A DNA stretch of 32,380 nucleotides from Actinomycetota bacterium (GTDB taxonomy: Bacteria > Actinomycetota > CADDZG01 > WHSQ01). A model generated the notes under the pieces. The model did no database searches. It was given only the letters and a program-made list of their open reading frames with translations, and was not told the origin of the DNA. The stretch is from contig JAUJPD010000005.1 in NCBI GenBank assembly GCA_030447315.1, positions 1-32,380 of the forward strand. The letters are read 5' to 3'. Shown in pieces: positions 17,270 to 28,494 of this stretch; position 1 is the first letter of the stretch, and the number at the start of each line of letters is the position of its first letter. Made by a program: the position numbers and the translations under genes.

Positions 17270-17948
17270 TCAGTGTGGCCCTGATCGGGTCGGGTGTACA
17301 CATGGGTGTCGAAGCCGAAGCGGTGGGTGAAACCGTGCCGGCGCCGTGGCCGGTGCCTCGAGAGAGCAGAAGGCCTTGCCCGACAGAGCGGTGTCCACTT
17401 CCAGACCTTCGATGTCGAGCTTCAGTAGGTCTATCCGGCCATGCGTTCGATGATCTCGCTGAGGACATCGTTGATGTGCCGGCGCATCTCGATGGTCTGT
17501 TCTCCGCCGATGCCGACGCCGTATCTGCCCGTTTGCTCGTCGAAGTGGGATCCCGTCCAGGAACTGATAGCGGTCCGCGAACCCGCGCAGGTTGGCACGC
17601 AACGACATTGCGGGGATTCGCTCAAAGCAATAGACGAGCGACCGCGTGAGGAAATACAGCGCGCTGATCCCGATGTTGGATCCGACGTCCACCACCACCT
17701 TCGACCGAGGTGGAAATGGGTAGTCCTCGCCGCAGAAGATCTCGGTCACGACTACGTCGTGGGACGAGAAGAGGTCGACGGTACGGCGGTGGCGTTCGCG
17801 GCGGCATCTCCACGGGTAGGCGCCGAGGCCGAAGACGTAGCGGAACAAGACCTGCACCGGCTCGTGGCAAACCGGAACATCTTCGCAGCAGTAGCTGGCG
17901 CGGGTCTACGAGATGCAGTACGAAAGTGTGCCGGTTAGTGAAAACCAT
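17270..17948 (-). pseudogene. FkbM-type SAM-dependent methyltransferase, frame broken
   Basis: On the - strand, ATG 17948 has GGAG eight bases upstream. An early frame change brings in HEPVQVLFRYVFGLGAYPWR, TVDLFSSHDVVVTEIFCGED and the SAM motif VVVDVGSNIGISALYFLTRS, then SLRANLRGFADRYQF. Another frame holds SHFDEQTGRYGVGI and RRHINDVLSEIIER, after which the first frame resumes with DLLKLDIEGLEVDTALSG. These are the conserved blocks of the FkbM (Methyltransf_21) family, which O-methylates sugars or polyketides. Short blocks such as the residues between TRS and VYCFE also seem to be missing, so larger deletions may be present. The C-terminus is unclear; 17270 is simply the first stop in the main frame. 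The gene is convergent with nusB and divergent from the pyr operon. Confidence 0.65.
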
Positions 17949-18073
17949 TCTGCGTACTCCAGTGGCGTTGTCGCTGCTGTGGGTACGGCGAACACATCAA
18001 CGGCATACCGGAACTTTCCACAGGCGTATCACGGCGGAGTGGGGAAGACTGGCCCCTGATTGGACGGATTCTA

Positions 18074-18101
18074 TTGCTAGTCCCGAGGCGCGATGTAGGG
18101 T
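18074..18101 (+). promoter_or_regulatory. candidate promoter of the pyr operon
   Basis: TTGCTA at 18074-18079 and TAGGGT at 18096-18101 are separated by 16 bases and fit a housekeeping sigma promoter. Transcription would begin near 18108, just before the PyrR-binding stem-loop, as expected for an attenuated leader. An inverted repeat, CCCGAG at 18082-18087 and CTCGGG at 18102-18107, flanks the -10 box and could be an operator or chance. Confidence 0.5.
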
Positions 18102-18111
18102 CTCGGGAACA

Positions 18112-19688
<1,577 letters not shown>

Positions 19689-19692
<4 letters not shown>

Positions 19693-21002
19693 GCGACGTC
19701 TTGATCACCAACGGTCGCGTGGTCGACCCGGCCACATCGTTGGACGAGATCGCCGACATCCACCTAACCGATGGTTCGATCGCTCGCATCGGGACCGGAC
19801 TGAGCGTCGCGGGGGCCGAGATCGTCGACGTCACCGGTGCCGTTGTGGCTCCGGGGTTAGTCGATATGCACACCCATCTGCGTGAGCCGGGACGCGAGGA
19901 CGAAGAGACCATCGCCACCGCGTCGGCCGCGGCGGCAGCAGGCGGCTACACGGCCATCTGCGCGATGCCCAACACCGATCCGGTGCAAGACAGCGCGAGC
20001 GTGGTGGACCAGGTGTGGGCTTCCGGGCGCGAGGCAGGCCTCGTGGAGGTCGTCGTCTCGGGAGCTCTGAGCAAGGGTCTGAAGGGCGAAAGGATGGCCG
20101 ACCTGGGGGAGATGGCTGGTTCGGCCGCCCGGGTGCGCCTCTTCACCGATGACGGCCATGGGGTCCAAGATGCGCTGTTCGCCCGCCGGGTGATGGAGTA
20201 CCTGGTCTCTGTGGACGGGATCTACGCCGAGCACTGTGAGGTGGAGGCTTTGGCCGCAGGCGGACAGATGCACGAGGGCGAGACGTCCCACAGGCTCGGG
20301 CTCCGGGGCATCCCGGCCGAGGCCGAGGAGCTGATGGCGGCGCGCGACATCGCACTCGCCAAGATGACCGGATGCCGTCTGCACCTGTTGCACGTCTCGA
20401 CCGCGGGAACCGTAGAGCTCGTGCGACGGGCCAAGAGCGACGGCCTGCACGTCACCTGTGAGGCCACCCCTCATCACTTCACGCTGACCGACGCCACCCT
20501 CGAGGGCTACGACCCCATGTGCAAGGTGAATCCGCCTCTTCGACCGGCCCGCGATCGGGCGGCGGTGATCGAAGGATTGAAGGACGGGACGATAGATGCG
20601 ATCGCCACCGACCACGCCCCCCATGCACAACAAGAGAAGGACCAGGAGTTCTCCTATGCGCCGCCTGGTCTGGTCGGGCTCGAGACGGCGCTGGCCCTCA
20701 CGATCACGGAGCTGGTCGATCCGGGTCATCTCACTCTCGCCGTCGCCGTCGAGCGCCTCTCGACCACACCGGCGCGGATCTTGGGGCTGGACGGCCACGG
20801 CTCGCTCGCCACCGGTCGTCCCGCCAACCTCGTGGTGTTCGACCCCGCGGCGGAGTGGATGGTGGATCCCATGAAACTCCGGTCCAAGAGTCGCAACACC
20901 CCGTTCGCCGGTCGCACCCTTAAGGGGAAGGTGCTGCATACCTTCTTCAACGGCAAGCAGACCGTGACCGCGGGCGAGGTCGTACGTGGGGCGTTGGTGT
21001 GA
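19689..21002 (+). CDS. pyrC: dihydroorotase (class I)
   Basis: This 437-residue amidohydrolase has the metal-binding HxH in LVDMHTHLREPGREDEET near residue 60. CAMPNTDPVQD, then IYAEHCEVEAL, LHLLHVSTAG with the second His pair, and the catalytic Asp in IDAIATDHAPHAQ follow. The order and length fit the class I long form that closes carbamoyl aspartate into dihydroorotate. ATG 19689 overlaps the pyrB stop by 4 bases. The gene ends in GTGA, shared with the carA start, so pyrR to carA is one coupled chain. Confidence 0.97.
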
Positions 21003-22204
21003 GCCGCCCGGGCCGCGCCATCCTTGCTCTCGAGGACGGCACCATCTTCAGCGGGTCGTCCTTCGGGGCGCACGGCACCGCCACGGGCGAGATCTGTTTC
21101 AACACGGGGATGACGGGCTACCAAGAGGTGCTGACGGATCCTAGCTACCACGGCCAGATCGTCTCGATGACGTCGCCGCAGATCGGGAACACCGGCGTGA
21201 ACGATGACGACGAGCAGTCGCGGCGGCCGTGGGCCGCGGGCTTCATCATCAGGGATCTCTCCCGCATCACGTCGTCGTGGCGAGCGACCAACTCGCTGGA
21301 CGACTACCTGCGGCGTCACGATGTCCCCGGGCTGGCCGAGATCGACACGCGGCGTCTGACGCGTCATCTGCGCGATCGAGGAGCCATGCGAGGAACCCTG
21401 TCCAGTGTGATCGCGAACAAAGACGAGCTGGTCGACATCGCCCGGAGCTCGCCGAGCATGACGGGCCTCGACCTTGCGGCGGAGGTGAGCACTCGCGCTC
21501 CCTATAGGTGGACGGCGGACGACGTCGCCCGGCGCAGGCTCAGCGGTTACGCCGCGGGCGCTGAGGACGCTCGGGCGAGCGCGGAGCTTCTCGACGCCAT
21601 GCCCGGACCGACCCTTCGCATCGCGGCGTACGACTTCGGCATGAAGCAGAACATCCTCGACCTCCTCGTCGCCGGCGGTGCCGAGGTCACCGTGGTGCCC
21701 GCCGACACCGACGCCGGGACCATCCTCGCCGGCCCTTACGACGGCGTCTTCCTCTCCAACGGTCCGGGCGATCCCGAGCCGGTCACCTACGCCATCGATG
21801 CCGTTAGAAGTCTGCTGGGCAAGAGGCCCGTGTTCGGCATATGTCTAGGTCATCAGATCCTGGGCCTGGCCCTCGGAGCGCAGACCTACAAGCTCCCGTT
21901 CGGTCACCGGGGTGCCAACCACCCCGTGAAGCGGCTCAAGAAAGACACGGTCGAGATCACCTGCCAGAACCACGGGTTCGCGGTCGACCCCAAGAGCGTC
22001 GACGACACCGCGGCCTTCGTGACGCACGTGAACCTCAACGACGACACGGTCGAAGGCCTCGAGGTGCCCGGCGTCGCCTACAGTGTCCAGTACCACCCGG
22101 AATCAGGCCCCGGCCCCCACGATTCCCGCTACCTCTTTTCGAAGTTCAGGGGCCTCATCGAGACATTCGAACCGAGCGATATGGATCTGGAGGTGAACGT
22201 ATAG
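20999..22204 (+). CDS. carA: carbamoyl-phosphate synthase small (glutaminase) subunit
   Basis: This 401-residue protein has an N-terminal CPSase small-chain domain (AILALEDGTIFSGSSFGAHG, GEICFNTGMTGYQEVLTDPS, EIDTRRLTRHLRDRGAMRG). Its C-terminal class I glutamine amidotransferase domain has the nucleophile Cys in FGICLGHQILGLALG near residue 282 and the His-Glu pair in YSVQYHPESGPGPHDS. It supplies ammonia to CarB. The start is the GTG at 20999, which overlaps the pyrC stop. Unusually, carB does not follow directly; two small genes lie between the subunits. Confidence 0.96.
   Translation: MSRPGRAILALEDGTIFSGSSFGAHGTATGEICFNTGMTGYQEVLTDPSYHGQIVSMTSPQIGNTGVNDDDEQSRRPWAAGFIIRDLSRITSSWRATNSLDDYLRRHDVPGLAEIDTRRLTRHLRDRGAMRGTLSSVIANKDELVDIARSSPSMTGLDLAAEVSTRAPYRWTADDVARRRLSGYAAGAEDARASAELLDAMPGPTLRIAAYDFGMKQNILDLLVAGGAEVTVVPADTDAGTILAGPYDGVFLSNGPGDPEPVTYAIDAVRSLLGKRPVFGICLGHQILGLALGAQTYKLPFGHRGANHPVKRLKKDTVEITCQNHGFAVDPKSVDDTAAFVTHVNLNDDTVEGLEVPGVAYSVQYHPESGPGPHDSRYLFSKFRGLIETFEPSDMDLEVNV
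22189..22196 (+). promoter_or_regulatory. strong Shine-Dalgarno for the 35-residue ORF, inside carA
   Basis: GGAGGTGA lies within the last codons of carA, eight bases before the ATG at 22205. It is a close anti-Shine-Dalgarno match and argues that the small downstream ORF is translated. Confidence 0.7.
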
Positions 22205-22312
22205 ATGGGAAGAGGAGACCGCAAGCGCACGCGCTGGTCCAAAGACCGTCAGAAGAAGAAGAGGGAACGGGAGCGACGCAAGGCCGAGGCCAAGGGAGCC
22301 ACCCGGCGGTAA
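22205..22312 (+). CDS. 35-residue, very basic small protein of unknown function
   Basis: The ORF begins on the base after the carA stop and ends in TAATG, sharing one base with the VOC gene start. The peptide begins MGRGDRKRTRWSKDRQ and has 18 Lys/Arg and 5 acidic residues out of 35, with no hydrophobic core; a charged single helix is likely. The M-G-R-G-D opening recalls the small ribosomal protein bTHX (M-G-K-G-D), but the rest does not match what I know of that family, so a ribosome or RNA-binding role is only a guess. The strong Shine-Dalgarno and exact fit between neighbours support a real gene. Confidence 0.7.
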   Translation: MGRGDRKRTRWSKDRQKKKRERERRKAEAKGATRR

Positions 22313-22716
22313 TGAGCGAACACTTCCGAGTACTGGGCCTCGATCACGTGAACGTGACGGCTCCCGAGGAGCTCGAGAGCGAGGTCGTCGAGTGGTACCA
22401 GTCCTGCCTCGGGTTGACCCGGATCCGCAAGCCGGACGGGACCCGCCCCAAAGGAGCATGGTTCGAGCTCGGTGCTCAGGAGTTGCACGTGTCGGTGGAC
22501 GCGCACAATCCGCATCAGGTCGCACATCTCGGCCTTCTGGTCGACGACTTCGAGAGTGTGGTCGCGCGGCTGCGCGACTCCGGCTGCCATCTCGAACAAG
22601 CCTCGTCGATCCCCGGCCGCCGCCGCTGTTACACCCGAGACCCGGCCGGCAATCGCATAGAGATCGCGTTCATCGAAGAGCCCAGCGCGCACATCCTCAG
22701 TGAAGAACAAGGCTAG
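22312..22716 (+). CDS. VOC family (glyoxalase/bleomycin-resistance fold) protein
   Basis: This 134-residue protein has one pair of VOC beta-alpha-beta-beta-beta modules. The first begins [20 protein letters not shown] and the second [20 protein letters not shown]. It ends with the family hallmark [11 protein letters not shown]. Candidate metal ligands are His in LDHV, His in AHLGLL and Glu in RIEI, as in lyases, epimerases and dioxygenases of the fold. The substrate is unknown. It sits between carA and carB, so a role in pyrimidine or carbamoyl phosphate metabolism is possible but unproven. The start is the ATG of TAATG, coupling it to the 35-residue ORF. Confidence 0.85.
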   Translation: MSEHFRVLGLDHVNVTAPEELESEVVEWYQSCLGLTRIRKPDGTRPKGAWFELGAQELHVSVDAHNPHQVAHLGLLVDDFESVVARLRDSGCHLEQASSIPGRRRCYTRDPAGNRIEIAFIEEPSAHILSEEQG

Positions 22717-22724
22717 GTGGACTG

Positions 22725-25700
22725 ATGCCCCGACGCGATGACCTGACCAAGATCCTCGTGATCGGTTCCGGACCGATCGTGATCGGCCAGGCGTCGGAGT
22801 TCGACTATTCCGGTGTGCAGGCCTGCAAGGTGCTGCGCGAGGAGGGTTACGAGGTCGTGCTCGTGAACTCCAATCCCGCGACGATCATGACCGACCCCGA
22901 GTTCGCCGATGCAACCTACGTCGAACCCATCACGCCCGAGTACGTCGCCAAGATCATCGACAAAGAGCGCCCCGATGCCGTTCTTCCCACGCTCGGGGGG
23001 CAGACGGGCCTCAACGTCGCCATGGACCTGGCCGCGGCCGGCGTGCTGGAGGAATACGACGTCGAGATGATCGGCGCCGACTCCACCTCCATCAGACGGG
23101 CCGAAGACCGGCGCCTGTTCAAGCAGGTGATGGAGGAGGCCGGCATCGATCTACCGCGCTCCACCTTCGCTTATTCGGTCGAAGAGGCTCACGCCGCCGC
23201 GCTGGAGATCGGCTTCCCCGTGGTGATCAGAGCCTCCTACGTGCTCGGCGGCGGAGGCTCGGGCGTCGTGAAGGATCCCGAGGAGCTGGCTCACGTCGCG
23301 GCCGAGGGCATCCGTCTTTCGACGATCGGCGAGGTCCTGGTCGAAGAAGCCATCTCGGGCTGGAAGGAGTTCGAGCTCGAGGTCATGCGCGACCACAAGG
23401 ACAACGTCGTCATCGTCTGCCCGATCGAGAACCTCGACCCCATGGGCGTACATACGGGTGACTCCATCACCGTCGCTCCGGCCATGACGTTGACCGATGT
23501 CGAGTACCAGGGGATGCGCGACGACGCGGTGCGGGTCATGCGCGCCATCGGGGTGGAAACGGGCGGATCCAACGTCCAGTTCGCCGTGCATCCCGAGACC
23601 GGGCGCAGGGTCGTGATCGAGATGAATCCGCGGGTATCCCGTTCCAGCGCCCTGGCCTCCAAGGCCACCGGGTTCCCCATCGCGAAGATCGCGGCCAAGT
23701 TGGCGGTGGGCTACACGCTGGATGAGATCTCAAACGACATCACCAAGAAGACCCCGGCTTCCTTCGAGCCCACGATCGACTACGTGGTGGTCAAGATCCC
23801 GCGCTGGACCTTCGAGAAGTTCCCACACGCAGATCGCACGCTGGGAACACAGATGAAGTCCGTAGGCGAGGTCATGGCTATCGGACGCACCTTCGTGGAA
23901 GCGCTTCAAAAGGCGTTCCGCTCTCTGGAGCAAGACCTAGCAGGTCTCGCGTCGGGCGACTCCCCCGACCGACCTCTGCCCGATCTGGTCGCCGCGATGA
24001 GCCGCCCGGTCGAGCACCGTTTGCCGATCCTCGAGCAAGCTCTCTATCAGGGTCTCGCGCCGGAAGACGCGACACGCATCACGGGCATCGATCCGTGGTT
24101 CGTCGATCAGATCGCCCGCCTGGCCGAGGCGCGCCGGGAATTGTCCTCCCTCGGGAGCCTGGAGGCGGTGGCCGCCGACGACATGCGTCACTTCAAGAGA
24201 CTCGGTTTCTCCGACCTTCAGCTGGCTCGCTTCCTAGGCTCGGACGAGAAACGGGTGCGCGCCCATCGCCACGCCCTGGAGGTTCTCCCCACCTACAAGA
24301 CCGTCGACACGTGCGCGGCCGAGTTCGAGGCGGCGACGCCGTATCACTACTCGACCTACGAGGAAGAAGACGAGATCCGCACCTCCACCAACCCCAAGGT
24401 GCTGATCCTCGGGTCCGGGCCCAACCGCATCGGGCAGGGGATCGAGTTCGACTACTGCTGTGTCCATGCTGCCTTCGCGCTCAGCGACGCGGGCTACGAG
24501 ACCATCATGTTGAACTGCAACCCCGAAACCGTATCGACCGACTACGACACGTCGGATCGTCTCTACTTCGAGCCGCTTACGTTCGAAGACGTCATGAATG
24601 TCATCGAGCGCGAGCGGCCCGCCGGGGTGATCGTCCAGCTCGGCGGACAGACCCCACTCAAGCTGGCGAAACCACTGCACGAGGCGGGGGTGACCGTGCT
24701 GGGAACGTCCCCCGACGCCATCGACAGGGCCGAGGACCGTGAACGCTTCGGTGCTTTGCTCGCGGATCTCTCCCTTCCACACCCACCGAACGGCATGGCT
24801 CGTTCACTGGCCGAAGCCCGCGCGGTCGCGGCCTCCATCGGCTACCCGGTTCTGGTGCGGCCAAGCTACGTGCTGGGGGGACGAGCGATGGAGATCGTGT
24901 ACGAGGAGTCCTCGCTAGAGGGCTACATGCGCACCGCCGCGCAGGTCTCTCCGTCGCATCCGGTTCTCGTGGACAAGTTCCTGGAGGGCGCGGTCGAAGT
25001 CGACTGCGATGCGGTCTTCGACGGCACCGAGCTCTACATCGGCGGCGTGCTCGAGCACATCGAAGAGGCCGGCATCCACTCCGGTGACTCCGCCTGCGCC
25101 TTGCCCCCCTTCACGCTGACCGACGATCAGATCGCCGAGGTGATCGCGCACACACGCCTGCTTGCTCAAGGCCTGGGCGTGAGAGGCCTCATCAACATCC
25201 AGTTCGCGGTCAAAGACGAGGACGTCTACGTCTTGGAAGCGAACCCGCGGGCGTCGCGCACGGTGCCGTTCACCTCGAAGGCCACAGGGGTTCCTCTGGC
25301 CAAGGTCGCCTCTCGCGTCATGGCCGGCGCCACCCTCGAGGAGCTACGTGGAGAGGGTCTCGTGCCCGCCCGCTCGGTGGGTCACGAGGGGCTGCGCCAC
25401 GTCGCGGTCAAGGAAGCGGTCTTGCCCTTCGAGCGGTTCCGCGGGGTGGATACGATCCTCGGCCCCGAGATGCGCTCCACGGGTGAGGTCATGGGGATCG
25501 ACTCGAACTTCGGCCTGGCTTTCGCCAAGGCGGAGCGGGCGGCCAACGTCCGGTTGCCGGTCAAGGGGACCGTCTTCATCTCGGTCGCCAACCGAGACAA
25601 ACGCAGCGTGATCTTTCCCGCCAAGCGTCTGCACGACCTCGGCTTCGACCTCGTCGCCACCAGCGGGACCGCGCAGCTTCTGAAGCGCGCGGGGGTAGAG

Positions 25701-25991
25701 GTAGAGATGGCGCCCAAAGTCTCCAGCGACGGCGACGGGGGAGCCAAGAACGTGATCGAGCGGATCTCCGACGGCGAGATCGACATGATCTTCAACACAC
25801 CTTTCGGGCGCAAGGCCCGCTCCGACGGCTACTACATACGAACCGCAGCGGTCAACGCAGGCGTTCCGTGCATCACGACCATGTCCGGCATGGCGGCTGC
25901 CGTTCAAGCGATCGAAGAGCTCGTTATCGGAGAGGTCGGGGTTCGCTCACTCCAAGAGCACCTGGCTCTGTCTCGGGAGGATCGCTCGTGA
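22725..25991 (+). CDS. carB: carbamoyl-phosphate synthase large subunit
   Basis: This 1088-residue protein has the duplicated CPSase architecture. Each half has a pre-ATP-grasp motif: [20 protein letters not shown] near residue 9 and [20 protein letters not shown] near residue 558. Each also has an ATP-grasp domain ([12 protein letters not shown] in the first, [15 protein letters not shown] in the second; [20 protein letters not shown] and [20 protein letters not shown]). An oligomerisation segment lies between, and an MGS-like allosteric domain at the C-terminus ([30 protein letters not shown]). It makes carbamoyl phosphate for both pyrimidines and arginine. AGGTGG precedes ATG 22725. The stop overlaps the pyrK start by 4 bases. 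Confidence 0.98.
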   Translation: MPRRDDLTKILVIGSGPIVIGQASEFDYSGVQACKVLREEGYEVVLVNSNPATIMTDPEFADATYVEPITPEYVAKIIDKERPDAVLPTLGGQTGLNVAMDLAAAGVLEEYDVEMIGADSTSIRRAEDRRLFKQVMEEAGIDLPRSTFAYSVEEAHAAALEIGFPVVIRASYVLGGGGSGVVKDPEELAHVAAEGIRLSTIGEVLVEEAISGWKEFELEVMRDHKDNVVIVCPIENLDPMGVHTGDSITVAPAMTLTDVEYQGMRDDAVRVMRAIGVETGGSNVQFAVHPETGRRVVIEMNPRVSRSSALASKATGFPIAKIAAKLAVGYTLDEISNDITKKTPASFEPTIDYVVVKIPRWTFEKFPHADRTLGTQMKSVGEVMAIGRTFVEALQKAFRSLEQDLAGLASGDSPDRPLPDLVAAMSRPVEHRLPILEQALYQGLAPEDATRITGIDPWFVDQIARLAEARRELSSLGSLEAVAADDMRHFKRLGFSDLQLARFLGSDEKRVRAHRHALEVLPTYKTVDTCAAEFEAATPYHYSTYEEEDEIRTSTNPKVLILGSGPNRIGQGIEFDYCCVHAAFALSDAGYETIMLNCNPETVSTDYDTSDRLYFEPLTFEDVMNVIERERPAGVIVQLGGQTPLKLAKPLHEAGVTVLGTSPDAIDRAEDRERFGALLADLSLPHPPNGMARSLAEARAVAASIGYPVLVRPSYVLGGRAMEIVYEESSLEGYMRTAAQVSPSHPVLVDKFLEGAVEVDCDAVFDGTELYIGGVLEHIEEAGIHSGDSACALPPFTLTDDQIAEVIAHTRLLAQGLGVRGLINIQFAVKDEDVYVLEANPRASRTVPFTSKATGVPLAKVASRVMAGATLEELRGEGLVPARSVGHEGLRHVAVKEAVLPFERFRGVDTILGPEMRSTGEVMGIDSNFGLAFAKAERAANVRLPVKGTVFISVANRDKRSVIFPAKRLHDLGFDLVATSGTAQLLKRAGVEVEMAPKVSSDGDGGAKNVIERISDGEIDMIFNTPFGRKARSDGYYIRTAAVNAGVPCITTMSGMAAAVQAIEELVIGEVGVRSLQEHLALSREDRS

Positions 25992-26923
25992 CGATGCTTC
26001 TTGCCTCGGGCGAGGTGCTCAGCCACAAGAAGTACGGCGAGCACTACCACTCGTTGACCATAGTCACGCCCGACATCGGCGAGCGGGTGCGGCCGGGACA
26101 GTTCGTGAGCATCCGGTGCGGGGAGAACCGCGCCAGCATCTTGCGACGGCCGTTCTCGGTATACCGCGTCCACAAGAGAGGCGGCTGGGCATCGACGATC
26201 GAGATCGTCTTCGACATCCGCGGACCCGGCACAACTCACCTGTCACAGCTACGAGGACATTCCATAGTCGACCTGATCGGCCCCTCCGGACGCGGTTTCG
26301 TGCTTCCGAAGCGCCGCGCCCACTGCCTTCTCGTCGGAGGCGGCATCGGCGCGGCCCCGTTGTTCTTCCTGGCAGACGAGCTTCGGAACGAGGGCCACCG
26401 TGTCGATGTCATCCTCGGCGCTCGCAACTCCGGGCTGCTCCTGGGGGCGATCGAAGCTCGACGACTGGCATCCGTTTGCCGGACCACCACCGAAGACGGC
26501 AGCATGGGGGACACCGGCCGCGTTACCGACGTGTTGAGCGACACGATCCGGCGATGCGAGACCGAAGTCGTGTACGCCTGTGGGCCTCACCCGATGCTGG
26601 CGGCGGTGTCGCGCATATGCCTCGAGCAGAAGGTGCCCATCCAGGTAGCCGTCGAGGAGTTGATGGCTTGTGGTTACGGCGTCTGCATGACGTGCGTCAT
26701 GCCGCTTCGTCGCCCGCCGAAGCGGGACGAGAGCCCCGAGGACGCGGTCGTCTACGCGCGCTCTTGCACCGAGGGCCCGGTCTTCAACGGCGCTCAGATC
26801 GTGTGGAACGGAGCCGCGGATCTAGTGGCCGTAGACCAAGGAGAGCTGACGCCGGCCGGCGCCCCCACCAGACACGGTGGGATCGAGGATCCCTCGGACG
26901 AGCACGCCCCGCCGGGCAACTAG
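25988..26923 (+). CDS. pyrK: dihydroorotate dehydrogenase electron transfer subunit
   Basis: This protein of 311 residues has the ferredoxin-reductase layout. The FAD-binding domain has [12 protein letters not shown], then [12 protein letters not shown] and LIGPSGRGF. The NAD-binding domain has [20 protein letters not shown] and [16 protein letters not shown]-terminal 2Fe-2S loop has four Cys, in [13 protein letters not shown] and YARSCTEGP. It passes electrons from the PyrD flavin to NAD+, which marks a class 1B dihydroorotate dehydrogenase. I choose GTG 25988, overlapping the carB stop as GTGA; ATG 25994, two codons on, is the alternative. The acidic, Pro-rich tail after the last Cys has no motif I know. 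Confidence 0.93.
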   Translation: MTMLLASGEVLSHKKYGEHYHSLTIVTPDIGERVRPGQFVSIRCGENRASILRRPFSVYRVHKRGGWASTIEIVFDIRGPGTTHLSQLRGHSIVDLIGPSGRGFVLPKRRAHCLLVGGGIGAAPLFFLADELRNEGHRVDVILGARNSGLLLGAIEARRLASVCRTTTEDGSMGDTGRVTDVLSDTIRRCETEVVYACGPHPMLAAVSRICLEQKVPIQVAVEELMACGYGVCMTCVMPLRRPPKRDESPEDAVVYARSCTEGPVFNGAQIVWNGAADLVAVDQGELTPAGAPTRHGGIEDPSDEHAPPGN

Positions 26924-26930
26924 CGACCGC

Positions 26931-27857
26931 ATGGCGATCCTGACGTCCCGACTCGGCCCCCTCGATCTTCAGAACCCGGTGCTCGCCGCATCCGGCACCT
27001 TCGGCGCCGGCCGGGAGGGCTCCGTCTTCGTCAACCTGGACGAGCTCGGCGGCATCATCGTCAAGTCCATGACGGTCACGCCGTGGAAGGGCAAACCCAC
27101 ACCACGGATGTGCGAGACGCCGTCGGGGATGCTCAACGCGATCGGCATCCAGAACAAAGGCGTCGACCGGTTCATCTCCGAGGACCTTCCGTGGCTCCTC
27201 AAGCAGGGAGCCACGGTGTTCGCGTCCATCGCCGGAAACACCGTCGACGAGTTCGTGCGGGTCGCGGACAAGCTACGCACCGGGGGCCGGGGGATCGCGG
27301 CGGTCGAGGTGAACATCTCGTGTCCCAATCTCGAGGATCGCAACAACATGTTCTCGCACTCGCCGGCCGCCACCGCAGCGGTGGTCGGAAAGGTCAAGGC
27401 CGCATTGAAGCGGGTCCCGATCTTTCCCAAGCTGTCTCCTAACGTGACCTCTCTGTCGAAGATCGCCGAGGCGGCACTGAACGGGGGAGCGGACGGACTG
27501 TCCCTGGTGAACACCGTGTTCGGCATGGCGATCGACGTCGAAACGAGGCGGCCGAAGCTCGCCGGAGTCGTGGGTGGACTGTCGGGACCGGCGATCCACC
27601 CGATCGCGGTTCGAGCCGTGCACGAGATCCACTCGAACTTCCCTCATGTTCCGATCATCGGCCAAGGAGGCATCGCCGGCGCCGAGGACGCTCTGCAGCT
27701 GATCCTGGCGGGGGCGTCGGCGGTCGCGGTCGGAACGATGAACTTCGTAGATCCCAGCGCCTGTCGGACGGTGGCCGAGGGGATCGCGTCCTACATGGAC
27801 CGCCACCACGTCACCGACGTGGCCGAGCTGGTGGGAGCTCTGAAGATCGAAGGATGA
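26931..27857 (+). CDS. pyrD: dihydroorotate dehydrogenase class 1B catalytic subunit
   Basis: This 308-residue TIM-barrel flavoprotein opens MAILTSRLGPLDLQNPVLAA and has GTFGAGREG, IVKSMTVTPWKGKPTPRMCE, NAIGIQNKGVDRFI, the substrate/FMN block VEVNISCPN, KLSPNVTSLSKIAEAALNGG, LVNTVFGMAIDVETRRPKL, GGLSGPAIHPIA and IIGQGGIAGAEDALQLILAG. It oxidises dihydroorotate to orotate, with PyrK as partner. The start is ATG 26931, seven bases after the pyrK stop; an upstream in-frame ATG at 26877 lies inside pyrK and adds residues without similarity. The stop overlaps pyrE by 4 bases. Confidence 0.96.
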   Translation: MAILTSRLGPLDLQNPVLAASGTFGAGREGSVFVNLDELGGIIVKSMTVTPWKGKPTPRMCETPSGMLNAIGIQNKGVDRFISEDLPWLLKQGATVFASIAGNTVDEFVRVADKLRTGGRGIAAVEVNISCPNLEDRNNMFSHSPAATAAVVGKVKAALKRVPIFPKLSPNVTSLSKIAEAALNGGADGLSLVNTVFGMAIDVETRRPKLAGVVGGLSGPAIHPIAVRAVHEIHSNFPHVPIIGQGGIAGAEDALQLILAGASAVAVGTMNFVDPSACRTVAEGIASYMDRHHVTDVAELVGALKIEG

Positions 27858-28444
27858 ACGCGACCGAGATTCTCGACGTTCTGTCGAGCCACGGCGCCGT
27901 GATGCGCGGCCACTTCGAGCTCTCCTCGGGACGTCACTCCGATCTCTTCGTGCAGAAGTTCAGGGTCTTGGAGCGGCCGCGCCTCGCCCAGCGCTTCGGC
28001 GAGTCCCTCGCGGGACTCTTCCCACAGGACTTCGATGTGGTGGCTGCGCCCGCGGTGGGCGCGGTGGTCCTGGGTTTCGCCACGGCCCTGGCCTCCGATG
28101 CGCGCAGCGTCTTCGCGGAGCGGGTGGACGGCGAGATGACCTTCCGGCGCGGGTTCGAGATCGCTCCTCACGAAAAGGTTCTCGTCGTAGAAGACGTCAT
28201 CACCACGGGCGGATCCGCCCGCGAGGTCGTCGACCTCGTCACGCGCATGGGGGCCGAGGTGATCGGGGTGGCGGCTTTGCTCGATCGAGGTGACCCCGCG
28301 CGCTCGGGTCCCCACGGTGGACTGGGGGCGCCGCTGCGAGCCCTGGTCACGCTCGAGGTCAAGTCGTGGGAGCCGTCGGAGTGCCCCTTGTGCGCGGCTG
28401 GGCAACCTCTGGAGGATCCGGGCAGCAGGCGCATCGCGCGCTAA
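27854..28444 (+). CDS. pyrE: orotate phosphoribosyltransferase
   Basis: This 196-residue type I phosphoribosyltransferase has HFELSSGRHSDLFVQKFRVL near residue 18, VVAAPAVGAVVLGFA, FAERVDGEMTFRRGF, and the PRPP loop VLVVEDVITTGGSAREVVDL. It adds phosphoribose to orotate to make OMP. The C-terminus has the CPLC pair and PGSR tail of the long bacterial subgroup, close in form to archaeal-type enzymes. It is the last pyr gene in this run; pyrF, needed for the next step to UMP, does not follow. Confidence 0.95.
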   Translation: MNATEILDVLSSHGAVMRGHFELSSGRHSDLFVQKFRVLERPRLAQRFGESLAGLFPQDFDVVAAPAVGAVVLGFATALASDARSVFAERVDGEMTFRRGFEIAPHEKVLVVEDVITTGGSAREVVDLVTRMGAEVIGVAALLDRGDPARSGPHGGLGAPLRALVTLEVKSWEPSECPLCAAGQPLEDPGSRRIAR

Positions 28445-28494
28445 CGCCGGCGCGGAAAACAGCCTCTAAGCAGGGGATATCCACGCGCCGCGCA

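Noticed and set aside
19857-20939. A 360-codon open frame on the - strand inside pyrC
   Set aside because: It lies fully antisense to a clear dihydroorotase and its translation shows no recognisable domain.
28435-28456. GC-rich hairpin after pyrE as an operon terminator
   Set aside because: The stem is only about 5 bp and there is no T-run after it.
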